Shown: in pieces, positions 25,672 to 35,804 of the stretch
Numbering within the stretch: position 1 is the first letter of the stretch
Layout: the number at the start of each line of letters is the position of its first letter
From: Rhizobium bangladeshense
GTDB taxonomy: Bacteria > Pseudomonadota > Alphaproteobacteria > Rhizobiales > Rhizobiaceae
Length of the DNA: 64,000 nt
Direction: 5' to 3'
Assembly: GCF_001662075.1 (NCBI RefSeq)
Contig: NZ_LYPL01000001.1
Span: forward strand, 372,001 to 436,000
Notes under the pieces: generated by a model
What the model saw: the letters and a program-made list of their open reading frames with translations, nothing else
Database searches by the model: none
Told to the model about the DNA's origin: nothing
Translations under genes and position numbers: made by a program

Positions 25672-26820
25672 ATGCGCCTTACAGACTGCTATAATTTTCA
25701 CGATTTCCGGCGCATGGCCAAACGACGGCTTCCCGGGCCGATCTTCGATTATATCGACGGTGCGGCCGATGACGAGGTGACCTATCGGCGCAATACCGCG
25801 GCCTTCGAGGCTTGCGATCTGGTGCCCAACGTTTTGCGCGGGGTGGCCGACATCGATATGTCGGTGACCGTCATGGGGCAGAAGCTGGCGATGCCGGTCT
25901 ATTGCTCGCCGACGGCGCTGCAGCGGCTGTTTCACCATCAGGGGGAGCGGGCGGTCGCCGCGGCAGCGGCCAAACACGGCACGATGTTCGGCGTCTCCTC
26001 GCTCGGCACGATCAGCCTGGAGGAAGCCCGTCAGATCAGCGCGGGGCCGCAGGTCTACCAGTTCTATTTCCACAAGGACCGTGGTCTCAACCACGAGATG
26101 ATGGCGCGGGCGAAAAATGCCGGCGTGCAGGCAATGATGCTGACGGTCGACAGCATTACCGGCGGCAACCGCGAGCGCGACAAGCGCACCGGTTTTGCCA
26201 TTCCCTTCAAGCTCAATCTTGCCGGCATGACCCAGTTCGCCATCAAGCCCTCCTGGGCGATCGACTGGCTGACGCATGAGCGCTTCCGGCTGCCGCAGCT
26301 CGAAAACCACGTCAAGATGGATGGCGGCGCCCTGTCGATCAGCCGCTACTTCACCGAAATGCTGGATCCCTCGATGTCGTGGGACGACGTGGCGGAGATG
26401 GTGCGCGCCTGGGGCGGGCATTTCTGCCTGAAGGGCATCATGTCGGTCGAAGACGCCAAACGCGCGGTCGAAATCGGCTGCACCGGCATCGTGCTGTCCA
26501 ATCATGGCGGACGCCAGCTCGACGGCTCGCGCAGCGCCTTCGATCAGCTCGCCGAGATCGTCGATGCCGTCGGCGACCGGATCGACGTGATGATGGATGG
26601 CGGCGTGCAGCGCGGCACGCATGTTCTCAAAGCCTTGTCGCTGGGGGCGAAGGCCGTCGGGCTCGGCCGCTACTATCTCTTCCCGCTTGCGGCGGCCGGA
26701 CGGCCCGGCGTCGAACGGGCGCTGGAGACGATGCGCACCGAGATCGAACGCGGCATGAAGCTGATGGGCTGCACCTCGGTCGACCAGCTGACGCGGAGCA
26801 ATCTGCGCTTCCGTTCCTGA
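25672..26820 (+). CDS. lldD: FMN-dependent L-lactate dehydrogenase / alpha-hydroxy-acid oxidase
   Basis: 382 residues. The FMN-dependent alpha-hydroxy-acid dehydrogenase family signature with the catalytic His is LSNHGGRQLDG (about residues 276-286). Other matches are the N-terminal FDYIDGAADDE, SSLGTISLE, and the FMN-phosphate segment DGGVQRGTHVLKALSLGA. It oxidises L-lactate (or a related 2-hydroxy acid) to the keto acid, passing electrons to the respiratory chain or oxygen. GAGAAAACAG precedes the ATG. No lactate regulator or permease is adjacent, so the substrate is assigned by family only. Confidence 0.88.
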   Translation: MRLTDCYNFHDFRRMAKRRLPGPIFDYIDGAADDEVTYRRNTAAFEACDLVPNVLRGVADIDMSVTVMGQKLAMPVYCSPTALQRLFHHQGERAVAAAAAKHGTMFGVSSLGTISLEEARQISAGPQVYQFYFHKDRGLNHEMMARAKNAGVQAMMLTVDSITGGNRERDKRTGFAIPFKLNLAGMTQFAIKPSWAIDWLTHERFRLPQLENHVKMDGGALSISRYFTEMLDPSMSWDDVAEMVRAWGGHFCLKGIMSVEDAKRAVEIGCTGIVLSNHGGRQLDGSRSAFDQLAEIVDAVGDRIDVMMDGGVQRGTHVLKALSLGAKAVGLGRYYLFPLAAAGRPGVERALETMRTEIERGMKLMGCTSVDQLTRSNLRFRS

Positions 26821-26879
26821 GCGAACGGGATGTCGGTTTCGGGCCGCAGCCTTTCATGCGGATGCGGCCCGCAAAGATC

Positions 26880-27650
26880 TCAGAGCAGGCTGTAAATCGC
26901 CGCCGCCTCCTGTTTCAGCTTGTCCATCATCGACCGGTAAGGCCCTGGCCCATAGCTGATGCGGCCGACGCCGAGCCGTGCCAGCGTTTTCACATCGGGG
27001 GCGCCCGCCCGCATCATGACATTGACCGGCAGCGACGATGTCGCGCAGATCTTTTCGATCAGATCCGGATCGATCAGGCCGGGCACGAAGAAGCCGTTGC
27101 CGCCGGCGGCCGCATAGGCCCTGCCCCGCTCGATCGCCTCGTCCACCAGACCGGGATGTTTTGCAAGATCGCTCTCGGCCAGGAAGAGGTCGGTGCGGGC
27201 GTTGATGAAGAAGGGGATGTCCTTGCCGTCGGCCATGGCGCGAATGGCGCGGATGCGGGCCGCCTGGCTCTCGATGGGATAAAGCCCCTCGCCGGCGACC
27301 ACCCGATCCTCGAAATTGATGCCGATGGCGCCGACATCCAGCAGCGTGGCGACATTGGCGGCCGCCCCCTGAGGCTCCGCCGAGTACGCCCCTTCGAAAT
27401 CGACCGAAAGCGGCAGGTCGACAGCATTGGCGATGGATTTCGCCGTCTCGATCAGCACCGACATCGGCAGTTTCTCGCCGTCGGCAAAGCCGTGGGCGGC
27501 GGCGACCGACCAGCTTCCCGTCGCAAGCGCCTTGGCGCCGGCATCGGCAACCGCCTTCGCCGTTCCGGCATCCCAGATATTGTAAAGGACGATCGGATTG
27601 CCCTTCTGGTGAAGCGCACCGAATGCTCGGGCCTTTTCAGTCTGGTTCAT
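26880..27650 (-). CDS. isocitrate lyase / PEP mutase family protein
   Basis: 256 residues. The TIM-barrel family features are visible: YNIWDAGTAKAVADAGAKALATGS, LSVDFEGAY (metal site Asp), INFEDRV, and FFINARTD. Members cleave or form carbon-carbon or carbon-phosphorus bonds of oxaloacetate-like acids (2-methylisocitrate lyase, oxaloacetate decarboxylase, phosphonopyruvate-type enzymes). The exact reaction is unknown. The start overlaps the ada stop in ATGA (27647-27650), so both are in one transcript. Confidence 0.85.
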   Translation of the reverse strand: MNQTEKARAFGALHQKGNPIVLYNIWDAGTAKAVADAGAKALATGSWSVAAAHGFADGEKLPMSVLIETAKSIANAVDLPLSVDFEGAYSAEPQGAAANVATLLDVGAIGINFEDRVVAGEGLYPIESQAARIRAIRAMADGKDIPFFINARTDLFLAESDLAKHPGLVDEAIERGRAYAAAGGNGFFVPGLIDPDLIEKICATSSLPVNVMMRAGAPDVKTLARLGVGRISYGPGPYRSMMDKLKQEAAAIYSLL

Positions 27651-28720
27651 GCTGTCTCCTCCATCTTTGCCTTTGTGTTGATCTTTTCTTCATGGCGCAG
27701 CAGCCATTGCTTGCGCCAGAGCCCGCCGCCGTAGCCGGTCAGCGACCCGTCCGAGCCGAGGACACGATGGCAGGGCACGATGATGGCCAGCTGGTTGGCG
27801 CCATTGGCGCGGCCGACGGCCCGCACCAACTCCGGCCCTTGTATCTCCTTGGCAAGATCGCCATAGGCGCGCGTCTGACCGATTGGAATCTCCATCAGCT
27901 TTGCCCAGACATGTTTTTCGAAGGGCGTGCCGCCGAGCGCTAACGGCGTCCCGAAGACGCTAAGCCGCCCCTCGAAATAATCCCGGATCTCCGCCTCGAC
28001 CTGATCGATGACAGGGGTGCGGCCGATCGCGACCGAGGAGCGGACGCGTTTCTGCAGCGCTTCGAGCTCGGCCGGCAGCGCCTTGCGATCGTGAAATTCG
28101 AGAAGATGCAGATGCGTCTTGTCGGCAACCGCGATCATCGGTCCGAGCGGCGTGTCGAACCGATCGGCAAAGAGCAGTTCGCGGTTCTGCGAAAGTGCCG
28201 GCGCCTTGCCGACGAGGCGCTGGAAAGCCGAGCGAAAGCCGCTCGGAGAACCGTATCCGGCGTCGATCTGCGCATCGATGACGCGCGCCCCGGCGGCGAG
28301 CTGTCTGGCCGCCTCGCCGAGCCGGATGTAACGGACGATATCGTGGAAGGTCATGCCGAGCGCCCGCTTGAAGGCGCGGCGCACGGTCGAGGGATCAAAG
28401 CCGCGGCGAACCAGCTCGTCTTCGCTCCAGCGAACCTCCGGCTCGTCGTCGATCCGGGCCAGCAAGGCGTCGACGATCGGCTCCCGGCCCGGCTGCTCCA
28501 GCGGCCTGCAGCGCCGGCAGGGACGAAAGCCGGAATGCATGCAGGCGGCGATCGTCTCGAAGAATAGGGTGTTTTCCCGCTTCGGCTTGCGCGCCGGGCA
28601 GGTCAGACGGCAGAAGACACCTGTCGTCTTCACGCAGACATAGGCCTGACCCTCGTAATCGGCGCTGCGCGCGATCAAGGCGTCATAAAGCGTATCATCG
28701 TCGGGGCGTTCGAACAGCAT
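27647..28720 (-). CDS. ada: bifunctional Ada protein: transcriptional activator and O6-methylguanine-DNA methyltransferase
   Basis: 357 residues. The N-terminal Ada zinc domain has VFCRLTCPARKPKRENT and FRPCRRCRP, with the cysteines that bind zinc and accept methyl from phosphotriesters. An AraC-type helix-turn-helix follows (about 95-170), then the ribonuclease-like and methyltransferase domain ending in the acceptor motif IVPCHRVLG (Cys about residue 320). It repairs alkylated DNA and activates its regulon when methylated. It is unusual in overlapping a PEP-mutase-family gene downstream. Confidence 0.95.
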   Translation of the reverse strand: MLFERPDDDTLYDALIARSADYEGQAYVCVKTTGVFCRLTCPARKPKRENTLFFETIAACMHSGFRPCRRCRPLEQPGREPIVDALLARIDDEPEVRWSEDELVRRGFDPSTVRRAFKRALGMTFHDIVRYIRLGEAARQLAAGARVIDAQIDAGYGSPSGFRSAFQRLVGKAPALSQNRELLFADRFDTPLGPMIAVADKTHLHLLEFHDRKALPAELEALQKRVRSSVAIGRTPVIDQVEAEIRDYFEGRLSVFGTPLALGGTPFEKHVWAKLMEIPIGQTRAYGDLAKEIQGPELVRAVGRANGANQLAIIVPCHRVLGSDGSLTGYGGGLWRKQWLLRHEEKINTKAKMEETA

Positions 28721-28775
28721 GTCCGCTTTCTAGCATCCCGCGCCTGCCGCGTCCGCCGAAAATCGGGCGTCTATT

Positions 28776-30305
28776 TCATTCCGCCGCGTCGAGGCTTTTG
28801 ATATGCCGCTGCGGGCGCAGCATCGACTCCTCCTCGGCATCCTGTGGCGCGCCCCAGAAATTCTCGAGTGTCGGGCCATTCTTCAGGTGGCGGCGGCGGA
28901 AAAGAAATTCGAGAACCTCATGAAACCAGACGCGGCGACCCATCTGCGTGTACCAGCGCATGGAATGGCGCTGCTCGCGGTCGCGATGGAAGAGGATGCG
29001 CATCAGCGCCTTCGGCCGCGCCTGGACCGCAACCTCGATGAGCTTGACGCAGGCGATCAGAACGAACGGGTGGAGGTACCGCATCTTCAAGACCTGATGT
29101 TTGTAATCCCATTTGCGGATATCGATCTCGATCACTTGTCGGTCACGGGCGATACGGAAGAAGGGTGTCCAGCGATGCGGGGTGACGTAGAGCGCCTGGA
29201 TCTGGTCGGGATCGTAGGAGAGCAATTGCCGGAATCCGCGCCAGAGATCGCTCAGCTTTTCTTCTTCGAAACCGACGACCCAGGTCGCCATCGAGAGAAT
29301 ATCGTGCTGGCGCAGGAGCCGGATTGCCTCCTTGTCGGTTGTTTTGGCTCCGCCCTTCTTGATCAGCGCCAGGGTTGCCTCATCGGTGTTTTCCATACCG
29401 AGCAGCCAGCGCACTACGCCGGCCTTGCGATAGAGATGCAGGATATCGGCGTCACGGACGATATCATCCGCGCGCGTCGAGCCGACGATCTGCACCGGCA
29501 CGTTCTCGGCGATCATCGCTTCGAGGAAGGCCAGCCAGGCCTTGCGCGAGGAGGTCGGGTTCTCGTCCGCGAGATTGATGAGTTCGACGCCCTGTTCGCG
29601 ATAGAGCCTGGCGATCTCGCGGGCAAACAGCTCCGGCGAGCGGTGACGCCAGCGGGTCCAGAAGCCGCGCTGGCCGCAATAATTGCAAAGATGCGGACAG
29701 CCGCGGGAGAACTGCATGACGACCGCCCGCTTACCACCCCAATAGCTGTAGCTGGCATGGTCGATCAGCTCCCAGCCGATGCGATAGGCATCGAGATCGG
29801 CGATTGCCTGCGCCGGCTGGGTTGCCTGGATTTTGCCGTGACCGTCGCGATAGGCGATGCCGGCAACGCCATCAAGCGGACGGTTGGCTGCCAGGGCATC
29901 GGCGAGACGCCGCATCGTTTCCTCGCCCTCGCCGCGCACGAGAATGTCGAATGCCTGGGTCTCGGCCAGCACCTCTCGCCAATGGTAGGTGGGAAACACG
30001 CCGCCATAGACGATGCCGATCGCGGAATCGCGGCGCTTCACCGCTTCGGCGATCGCGCGGGCCGTGGGGTGGGCGGAAGTCGAGCCGGAATGGCCGATCA
30101 GCATCAGATCCGGGCTGCTCGCCGTGATCCGATCGATGATGTCCACCATCGTCATCGGTCCGAACTCCGCATCGATGAGGCTGACATCATGACCGTCATC
30201 GATCAGCGGGCCTGCGACCGAGAGAAGGCCGAGTGGTGGAAGGTGATCATCGGGAATACGGCTGCCGATCGCCGTATGCGGCGGATTTATCAGAACGATC
30301 TTCAT
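28776..30305 (-). CDS. cobalamin-binding radical SAM protein (BchE-like family)
   Basis: 509 residues. The N-terminal B12-binding-type domain (about 1-150) has INPPHTAIGSRIPDDHLPPLGL and VYGGVFPTYHW. The radical SAM cluster motif is CPHLCNYC (CxxxCxxC, about residues 200-207). The C-terminal region is basic and helical. The family includes the anaerobic Mg-protoporphyrin ester cyclase BchE, hopanoid methylases and other methyl- or ring-forming enzymes, so databases often label such genes bchE, but no other pigment gene is present. AAGGG precedes the ATG at 30305. The substrate is unknown. Confidence 0.85.
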   Translation of the reverse strand: MKIVLINPPHTAIGSRIPDDHLPPLGLLSVAGPLIDDGHDVSLIDAEFGPMTMVDIIDRITASSPDLMLIGHSGSTSAHPTARAIAEAVKRRDSAIGIVYGGVFPTYHWREVLAETQAFDILVRGEGEETMRRLADALAANRPLDGVAGIAYRDGHGKIQATQPAQAIADLDAYRIGWELIDHASYSYWGGKRAVVMQFSRGCPHLCNYCGQRGFWTRWRHRSPELFAREIARLYREQGVELINLADENPTSSRKAWLAFLEAMIAENVPVQIVGSTRADDIVRDADILHLYRKAGVVRWLLGMENTDEATLALIKKGGAKTTDKEAIRLLRQHDILSMATWVVGFEEEKLSDLWRGFRQLLSYDPDQIQALYVTPHRWTPFFRIARDRQVIEIDIRKWDYKHQVLKMRYLHPFVLIACVKLIEVAVQARPKALMRILFHRDREQRHSMRWYTQMGRRVWFHEVLEFLFRRRHLKNGPTLENFWGAPQDAEEESMLRPQRHIKSLDAAE

Positions 30306-30492
30306 GCGACTTTACCCTTGCGGGTCCCCCTGTCTGACGCAGGTAGATAGTCACCAGCGATCCATGGCGATATTCAGCCAGAATCTCTTTAAAGTTGTGA
30401 AAATCCAGCGACATTTTTAAGAAGGCGGCGGGAAAGCGGATGGTCGAGCAAAAGCCTTTGGTTTCCCAAGGCAGCCATGCCATAAGACCGCC

Positions 30493-31209
30493 ATGACAAA
30501 GATCGACCGCACCCCCGACAAAGCCGATTTCGACCACGTTACCGACTGGGTTTTCGACCTCGACAACACGCTCTATCCGCATCATATCAATCTCTTCGCG
30601 CAGATCGACAGGAACATGACCGCCTATGTCGCCGCGCTCTTACAGTTGGAGCGGGAAGAGGCGCGCAAGCTGCAGAAGCAATATTATCTCGAGCACGGCA
30701 CGACGCTGCAGGGTCTGATGATCCATCATGGCATCGATCCGAACGACTTTCTCGAAAAGGCGCATGCAATCGATTATTCGGCGCTAATGCCGCAGCCGGA
30801 ACTCGGGCAGGCGATCAAGGCGCTGCCGGGACGTAAATTCATCTTCACCAACGGCAGCGTCAAGCACGCCGAGATGACGGCAGCAGCGCTCGGCATTCTC
30901 GAGCATTTCGACGACATCTTCGACATCGTCGCCGCCGATTACGTGCCGAAACCGGCGCAGGCGACCTATGACAAGTTTGCGGCGCTGAAACGGGTCGACA
31001 CCGGCAAGGCGGCGATGTTCGAGGATCTGCCGCGCAATCTGACTGTGCCGAAGGCGCTCGGCATGCAGACCGTGCTGCTGGTGCCGCGCAATCTGGAAGA
31101 GACGGTCGTCGAGTGGTGGGAAAAGACCAGCGGTGAGGAGGATCACATCGATTTCGTCACCGACGACCTCGTTGCATTCCTCGGCAAGGTGACCCGATCC
31201 GGCGGCTAG
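30493..31209 (+). CDS. HAD-family pyrimidine 5'-nucleotidase-like phosphatase
   Basis: 238 residues. Motif I is FDLDNTLYPH (nucleophile Asp about residue 22), motif II FIFTNGS, and motif III/IV is VPKP followed by AMFEDLPRNL. This arrangement is that of SDT1/PHM8-type pyrimidine 5'-nucleotidases, which dephosphorylate UMP/CMP-like substrates in the cytoplasm. It is divergent from the radical SAM gene. dapD and dapE, with which it is often syntenic in rhizobia, lie 2-4 kb downstream. Confidence 0.88.
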   Translation: MTKIDRTPDKADFDHVTDWVFDLDNTLYPHHINLFAQIDRNMTAYVAALLQLEREEARKLQKQYYLEHGTTLQGLMIHHGIDPNDFLEKAHAIDYSALMPQPELGQAIKALPGRKFIFTNGSVKHAEMTAAALGILEHFDDIFDIVAADYVPKPAQATYDKFAALKRVDTGKAAMFEDLPRNLTVPKALGMQTVLLVPRNLEETVVEWWEKTSGEEDHIDFVTDDLVAFLGKVTRSGG

Positions 31210-31325
31210 AGCTTTTCCGGTCACCTTACGAAAGATTCATCCAGCTTACCGATGTTTAACTGGGTCTTTTTAGCCCGCTGCCATAGCCTCTTTCGTCAAG
31301 GGACACGTTACGAAAGGGAAACACG

Positions 31326-31943
31326 ATGTACCGCAACAAGCTGATACTGGCAGCGCTCTCCTCCGTCCTCGTTTTCGGCGCAGCCGCCGGGACAAGCTTT
31401 GCCGCACCCGGCAACGGGCCGCGTCCGCATCATGCCGGTATGGGCGGTCCGGGCCGCGACGCCTTCCTTGAGGTCACCTATGTCCGCATGCTCAAGGAGT
31501 TCGACGCGAACAAGGATGGCAAGGTCTCCAAGGAGGAAGCGACCAGCGGCCTCGACAAGATCTTCGCCGCGATCGACACGAACCATGACGGCTCGCTGAC
31601 TCCAGGGGAAATCCGTCAGTACCGGCAGACGCAGCTGCAGGCGATGAAGGATCAGCACAAGCAGGAGGCCGGCGGCGAAAAGGACGCGAACGCGGCGCCC
31701 GACATGCCGGATAACGAGGCCGGGCGGCCGCCCCGTGACGGGCATGACGGCCATCACTGGATGCGCCATGGCGGCACCTTCATGCGCGCCTCGATGATGA
31801 TGCGCCGGGCCGACACCGACGAGAACGGCCAGGTTTCCAAACAGGAAGCGGTCGCCGCCTTCGACAAGCTGTTCACCCGAATGGACCGCAACAAGGACGG
31901 CGTCATCTCGATCGACGACATGCCGGACCGGCCGCTCCTGTAA
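31326..31943 (+). CDS. secreted EF-hand calcium-binding protein
   Basis: 205 residues. A signal peptide (about 1-27, ending TSFA) is followed by four EF-hand loops: DANKDGKVSKEE, DTNHDGSLTPGE, DTDENGQVSKQE and DRNKDGVISIDD, in two pairs separated by a His/Met-rich linker. It should bind calcium in the periplasm. AAAGGGAAACACG precedes the ATG. No operon partner is seen. Confidence 0.92.
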   Translation: MYRNKLILAALSSVLVFGAAAGTSFAAPGNGPRPHHAGMGGPGRDAFLEVTYVRMLKEFDANKDGKVSKEEATSGLDKIFAAIDTNHDGSLTPGEIRQYRQTQLQAMKDQHKQEAGGEKDANAAPDMPDNEAGRPPRDGHDGHHWMRHGGTFMRASMMMRRADTDENGQVSKQEAVAAFDKLFTRMDRNKDGVISIDDMPDRPLL

Positions 31944-31994
31944 GGCTGGACGAACCATTGCTCCGCTCTCGCGATCGGGGCCTGCGCTTAGACC

Positions 31995-32855
31995 CTAGTG
32001 CTCGTAGAAATCCTGGACGATCTTCCATGCGGCGTCGGCCGTGTCGACGAAGCTGATCAGCTTGACGTCATCAGGCGCGATCGTGCCGAATTCGGCCAAT
32101 GCCTCGAAATTGATGATGCTTCGCCAGAAGGCCTCGCCGAACAGGATCAGCGGCAGCCGCTCCATGCGGCCGGTCTGGATCAGCGTCAGGCATTCGAAGA
32201 ATTCGTCGAGCGTTCCGAACCCACCGGGGAAGACCGCGATCGCCTTGGCGCGCACCATGAAATGCATCTTGCGAATGGCGAAATAGTGGAAGTTGAAGCT
32301 GAGCTCCGGCGTCACATAGGCGTTCGGCGCCTGCTCATGCGGCAGCACGATGTTGAGGCCGATCGAGGGTGCGCCCTCGTCGGCCGCGCCGCGATTGCCC
32401 GCCTCCATGACGCCGGGGCCGCCGCCGGTGACAATGACATATTCCTGGAAATCGAAGCTGGCCGAATATTTCGAGCAGAGCCGGGCAAATTTGCGGGCCT
32501 CGTCATAATAGACGGACGCCGCCTCCAGATTGACGCGCTGGATGTCGTTGCGCGCCGCCCAGGCGCTCTGGCCGGGGGCGGGAATGCGGGCGCCGCCGAA
32601 CATGACGACGGTCGAGCGGATGCCGCGTTCCGTCAGCATCATCTCGGTCTTCAACAGTTCCAGCTGCAGGCGGATCGGCCGCAACTCCTCGCGGCAAAGG
32701 AAATCCTCGTCGACATAGGCAAGGCGATAGGCAGGCGACATCGTCTGCGGCGTCTTCGGCACGGCTTGCGCCCGCTGCCTGTCGGTCGAACTGCTTTTCA
32801 GCGGGTCCCATACGCCATCCTTGCGCCTCGAACCGCCGTTTCGTCCCTTCGCCAT
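31995..32855 (-). CDS. LOG-family protein (TIGR00730; predicted nucleotide-monophosphate phosphoribohydrolase)
   Basis: 286 residues from the ATG at 32855; the longer frame to 33020 includes intergenic sequence. The Rossmann-like fold has VVMFGGARIP, VTGGGPGVMEAGNRG and the family signature PGGFGTLDEFFE. Homologues release free cytokinin bases from nucleotide 5'-monophosphates or act as AMP/pyrimidine nucleosidases. The N-terminal 70 residues are a less conserved extension. It converges on the EF-hand gene. Confidence 0.9.
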   Translation of the reverse strand: MAKGRNGGSRRKDGVWDPLKSSSTDRQRAQAVPKTPQTMSPAYRLAYVDEDFLCREELRPIRLQLELLKTEMMLTERGIRSTVVMFGGARIPAPGQSAWAARNDIQRVNLEAASVYYDEARKFARLCSKYSASFDFQEYVIVTGGGPGVMEAGNRGAADEGAPSIGLNIVLPHEQAPNAYVTPELSFNFHYFAIRKMHFMVRAKAIAVFPGGFGTLDEFFECLTLIQTGRMERLPLILFGEAFWRSIINFEALAEFGTIAPDDVKLISFVDTADAAWKIVQDFYEH

Positions 32856-33048
32856 GTCGAAATGCCTTTCAGTACTGCCGGCCTTAGTGCCGGATATGTC
32901 GCTATAACGCCTTGAAACCAGATTGATCCTGCCCGAAAAATAATTCCATTCTACGGGCGCATGCTGTAGAGCAGGACACAATCCCGCCAACCGCAATTCC
33001 GGAGACTGCGCCGTCTCCACGATAAAGATCGAAGTTTAAGGAATTCCC

Positions 33049-33909
33049 ATGAGCGCCACCGACCTCGCATCCCTCGAAAAGACCATCGAAGCCGCCTTCG
33101 ACAATCGTGACAATGTGAACATGTCGACGAAGGGCGAGGTGCGCGATGCGGTCGAAGCAGCACTCGAGCTATTGGATGCCGGCAAGGTCCGCGTGGCGAC
33201 CCGCGGCGCCGACGGCACCTGGACGGTCAATCAGTGGCTGAAGAAGGCGGTGCTCCTGTCCTTCCGCCTCAACGACATGGAGGTGGTCAAGGGCGGCTCG
33301 GGCAATTCCACCTGGTGGGACAAGGTTCCCTCGAAATTCGAAAACTGGGGCGAGAACCAGTTCCGCGCCGCGGGCTTCCGGGCCGTTCCCAACTGCGTCG
33401 TGCGCCGCTCGGCCTATATCGCGCCGAACGCCATCCTGATGCCCTCCTTCGTCAATCTCGGCGCCTATGTCGGCGAGGGCACGATGGTCGATACCTGGGC
33501 GACGGTCGGCTCCTGCGCACAGATCGGCAAGCATGTGCATCTCTCCGGTGGCGTCGGCATCGGCGGCGTGCTGGAGCCGATGCAGGCCGGCCCGACGATC
33601 ATCGAGGATAATTGCTTCATCGGCGCCCGCTCCGAAGTGGTCGAGGGCTGCATCATCCGTGAAGGCTCCGTGCTCGGCATGGGCGTTTACATCGGCAAGT
33701 CGACCAAGATCGTCGACCGCGCCACCGGTGAAGTGATGTACGGCGAAGTGCCGCCCTATTCCGTCGTCGTCGCCGGTTCGATAGCCTCGGCCAAGGCGAC
33801 GATGGCAAACGGCCTGCCGGCGCCGCATCTCTACTGCGCCGTCATCGTCAAGCGCGTCGACGAACAGACCCGCTCCAAGACCGGCATCAACGAGCTGCTC
33901 AGAGATTGA
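33049..33909 (+). CDS. dapD: 2,3,4,5-tetrahydropyridine-2,6-dicarboxylate N-succinyltransferase
   Basis: 286 residues, standard length. The left-handed beta-helix hexapeptide repeats run from about residue 120 to 230 ([20 protein letters not shown], then VGIGGVLEP and [14 protein letters not shown]). It transfers succinate in the succinylase branch of lysine and meso-diaminopimelate synthesis. AAGGAATTCCC precedes the ATG. dapE follows after 100 bases. Confidence 0.98.
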   Translation: MSATDLASLEKTIEAAFDNRDNVNMSTKGEVRDAVEAALELLDAGKVRVATRGADGTWTVNQWLKKAVLLSFRLNDMEVVKGGSGNSTWWDKVPSKFENWGENQFRAAGFRAVPNCVVRRSAYIAPNAILMPSFVNLGAYVGEGTMVDTWATVGSCAQIGKHVHLSGGVGIGGVLEPMQAGPTIIEDNCFIGARSEVVEGCIIREGSVLGMGVYIGKSTKIVDRATGEVMYGEVPPYSVVVAGSIASAKATMANGLPAPHLYCAVIVKRVDEQTRSKTGINELLRD

Positions 33910-34009
33910 TGACACCGGCACTTTGATCCGTTAAACAGACGGCGTCTTTTTACGCGAGGCGGCTCCGCCTTGCCATGTCTTTGCCATTCCCGCCGGATAG
34001 TTCGACGCC

Positions 34010-35203
34010 ATGACCGCTACCGACCCCGTCGCCAATCTCCAGACGTTGATTCGCTGCCCGTCCGTGACGCCCGCCGAAGGCGGCGCGCTCACGGCGCTCG
34101 ACGCCATGCTCGCGCCGCTCGGCTTTACCGTCGACAAGGTGACGGCGCGCGAAGAGGGAACGCCCGATATCGAGAACCTCTATGCTCGCCTCGGCAGCGA
34201 AGGCCCGCATCTGATGTTTGCCGGCCATACCGATGTCGTGCCGGTCGGCGACGAAGCCGCCTGGACACATCCGCCGTTTGCCGCCGAGATTTCAAAGGGC
34301 GAGCTCTTCGGCCGCGGCGCCGTCGACATGAAGGGCGGCATTGCCTGTTTCGTCGCCGCCGTCGCCCGCCATATCGAGAAGAACGGCGCGCCGGCCGGCT
34401 CGATTTCCTTGCTGATCACCGGCGACGAAGAAGGCCCGGCAATCAACGGCACCGTCAAGCTGCTGCAATGGGCCTCGGAGCGCGGCGAGCGCTGGGACGC
34501 CTGCCTGGTCGGCGAACCGACAAATCCCGACAGGCTCGGCGACATGATCAAGATCGGCCGACGCGGCTCGCTATCGGGCAGGATCACCGTGCATGGCGTG
34601 CAGGGCCATGCCGCCTATCCGCATCTGGCCGACAATCCGGTGCGCGGCATCGTCCAGCTGACGCAGGCGCTGATGGATCCGCCGTTCGACGGCGGCACCG
34701 ACGATTTCCAGCCGTCGAACCTCGAAGTGACGACCGTCGATGTCGGCAATCCCGCCACGAACGTCATTCCGGCAAAGGCATCGGCAAGCTTCAACATCCG
34801 CTTCAACGACAGCTGGACCGTCGATACGCTGCGTGCGGAAATCTTGCGGCGGCTCGATGCCGCCGCCGGCAACGGCCAGCTGCGTCCGGGCCGGGAGCCG
34901 GTGAAATACGATATCGTCTGGGCCGACCGGCCGAGCCACGTCTTCCTCACCCGCAACAATGCTTTGATCGCCTCACTGTCTTCGGCCGTCGAAAGCGTCA
35001 CCGGCCGGTCGCCAACGCTTTCGACCACCGGCGGCACGTCGGATGCCCGCTTCATCAAGGACTTTTGCCCGGTCGTCGAGTTCGGCCTGGTCGGTCAGAC
35101 GATGCACATGGTCGACGAACGTGTCGCCGTTGCCGATCTGGAGACGCTGACGGCGATCTACGAGACCTTCATCGACCGCTGGTTCGCCCATGCCGGGTCT
35201 TAA
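34010..35203 (+). CDS. dapE: succinyl-diaminopimelate desuccinylase
   Basis: 397 residues. The M20 metallopeptidase signature is present: [26 protein letters not shown], and [12 protein letters not shown] with the catalytic Glu pair; [15 protein letters not shown] follows. It removes succinate to give LL-diaminopimelate. The stop lies inside the next gene, an overlap of 14 bases. Confidence 0.97.
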   Translation: MTATDPVANLQTLIRCPSVTPAEGGALTALDAMLAPLGFTVDKVTAREEGTPDIENLYARLGSEGPHLMFAGHTDVVPVGDEAAWTHPPFAAEISKGELFGRGAVDMKGGIACFVAAVARHIEKNGAPAGSISLLITGDEEGPAINGTVKLLQWASERGERWDACLVGEPTNPDRLGDMIKIGRRGSLSGRITVHGVQGHAAYPHLADNPVRGIVQLTQALMDPPFDGGTDDFQPSNLEVTTVDVGNPATNVIPAKASASFNIRFNDSWTVDTLRAEILRRLDAAAGNGQLRPGREPVKYDIVWADRPSHVFLTRNNALIASLSSAVESVTGRSPTLSTTGGTSDARFIKDFCPVVEFGLVGQTMHMVDERVAVADLETLTAIYETFIDRWFAHAGS

Positions 35204-35786
35204 GGAAGTCCAGTATTATCTGGCCGGCCTGTGGCTGCTGATCCGGATGGATCCGCGCGGCTTCCGCTTCCTCGATCTGTCGGAGCGCGGCGTCAACCGC
35301 TCGTTCTGGGCGATGGCCTGGTGCCTGCCGCCGATGGGCATTTCCTGGCTCTGGTGGCGACAGGCCTTCCTGCGGTCGATGCCGCCGGAAGCCGATGTCA
35401 ATTTTGCCTTTTTTGTCAGGCTCGGCCTCGTCGAGGTCGCCAACTGGTTCGTACCGCTGGTCTTTGCCGGGCTGCTGCTGCTGGCCTTCCGCATGGGCGA
35501 GCGCTTCGCCCCCGTCGTCGTCAGCGTCAACTGGCTCGGCGTGCCGCTCTCCTATATCAACGGCCTGCTACTGGCGCTGGTGTTCTTCCTGCCCGGCACC
35601 GTCGGCCTCGTCTCGCTGCTGCTGCTCGCCTTTATGCTGGCGCAGGTCTTCGCGCTGGCGCGCATCCTCAGGATGATCTGCCATGATCAAGCGCTGATGG
35701 TCGGCGCGCTGACGCTGGTGCTGCTGGTGCCGTCGATGATTCTCTCGGAATATCTGCAGCACTTCCTCGGCATCTATCCCGCATGA
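35190..35786 (+). CDS. conserved integral membrane protein of unknown function
   Basis: 198 residues, overlapping the end of dapE by 14 bases, so translation is probably coupled. Hydrophobic segments at about residues 38-56, 80-100, 105-125, 130-155 and 165-190 give four or five transmembrane helices. No catalytic or transport motif is recognised. The position after dapE is typical of rhizobia. Confidence 0.8.
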   Translation: MPGLKEVQYYLAGLWLLIRMDPRGFRFLDLSERGVNRSFWAMAWCLPPMGISWLWWRQAFLRSMPPEADVNFAFFVRLGLVEVANWFVPLVFAGLLLLAFRMGERFAPVVVSVNWLGVPLSYINGLLLALVFFLPGTVGLVSLLLLAFMLAQVFALARILRMICHDQALMVGALTLVLLVPSMILSEYLQHFLGIYPA

Positions 35787-35804
35787 GCCGGGGCCGAGGA
35801 GGCT

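Noticed and set aside
28776-30305. Bacteriochlorophyll synthesis gene bchE
   Set aside because: The family matches but no other pigment gene is present, so the specific name is not supported.
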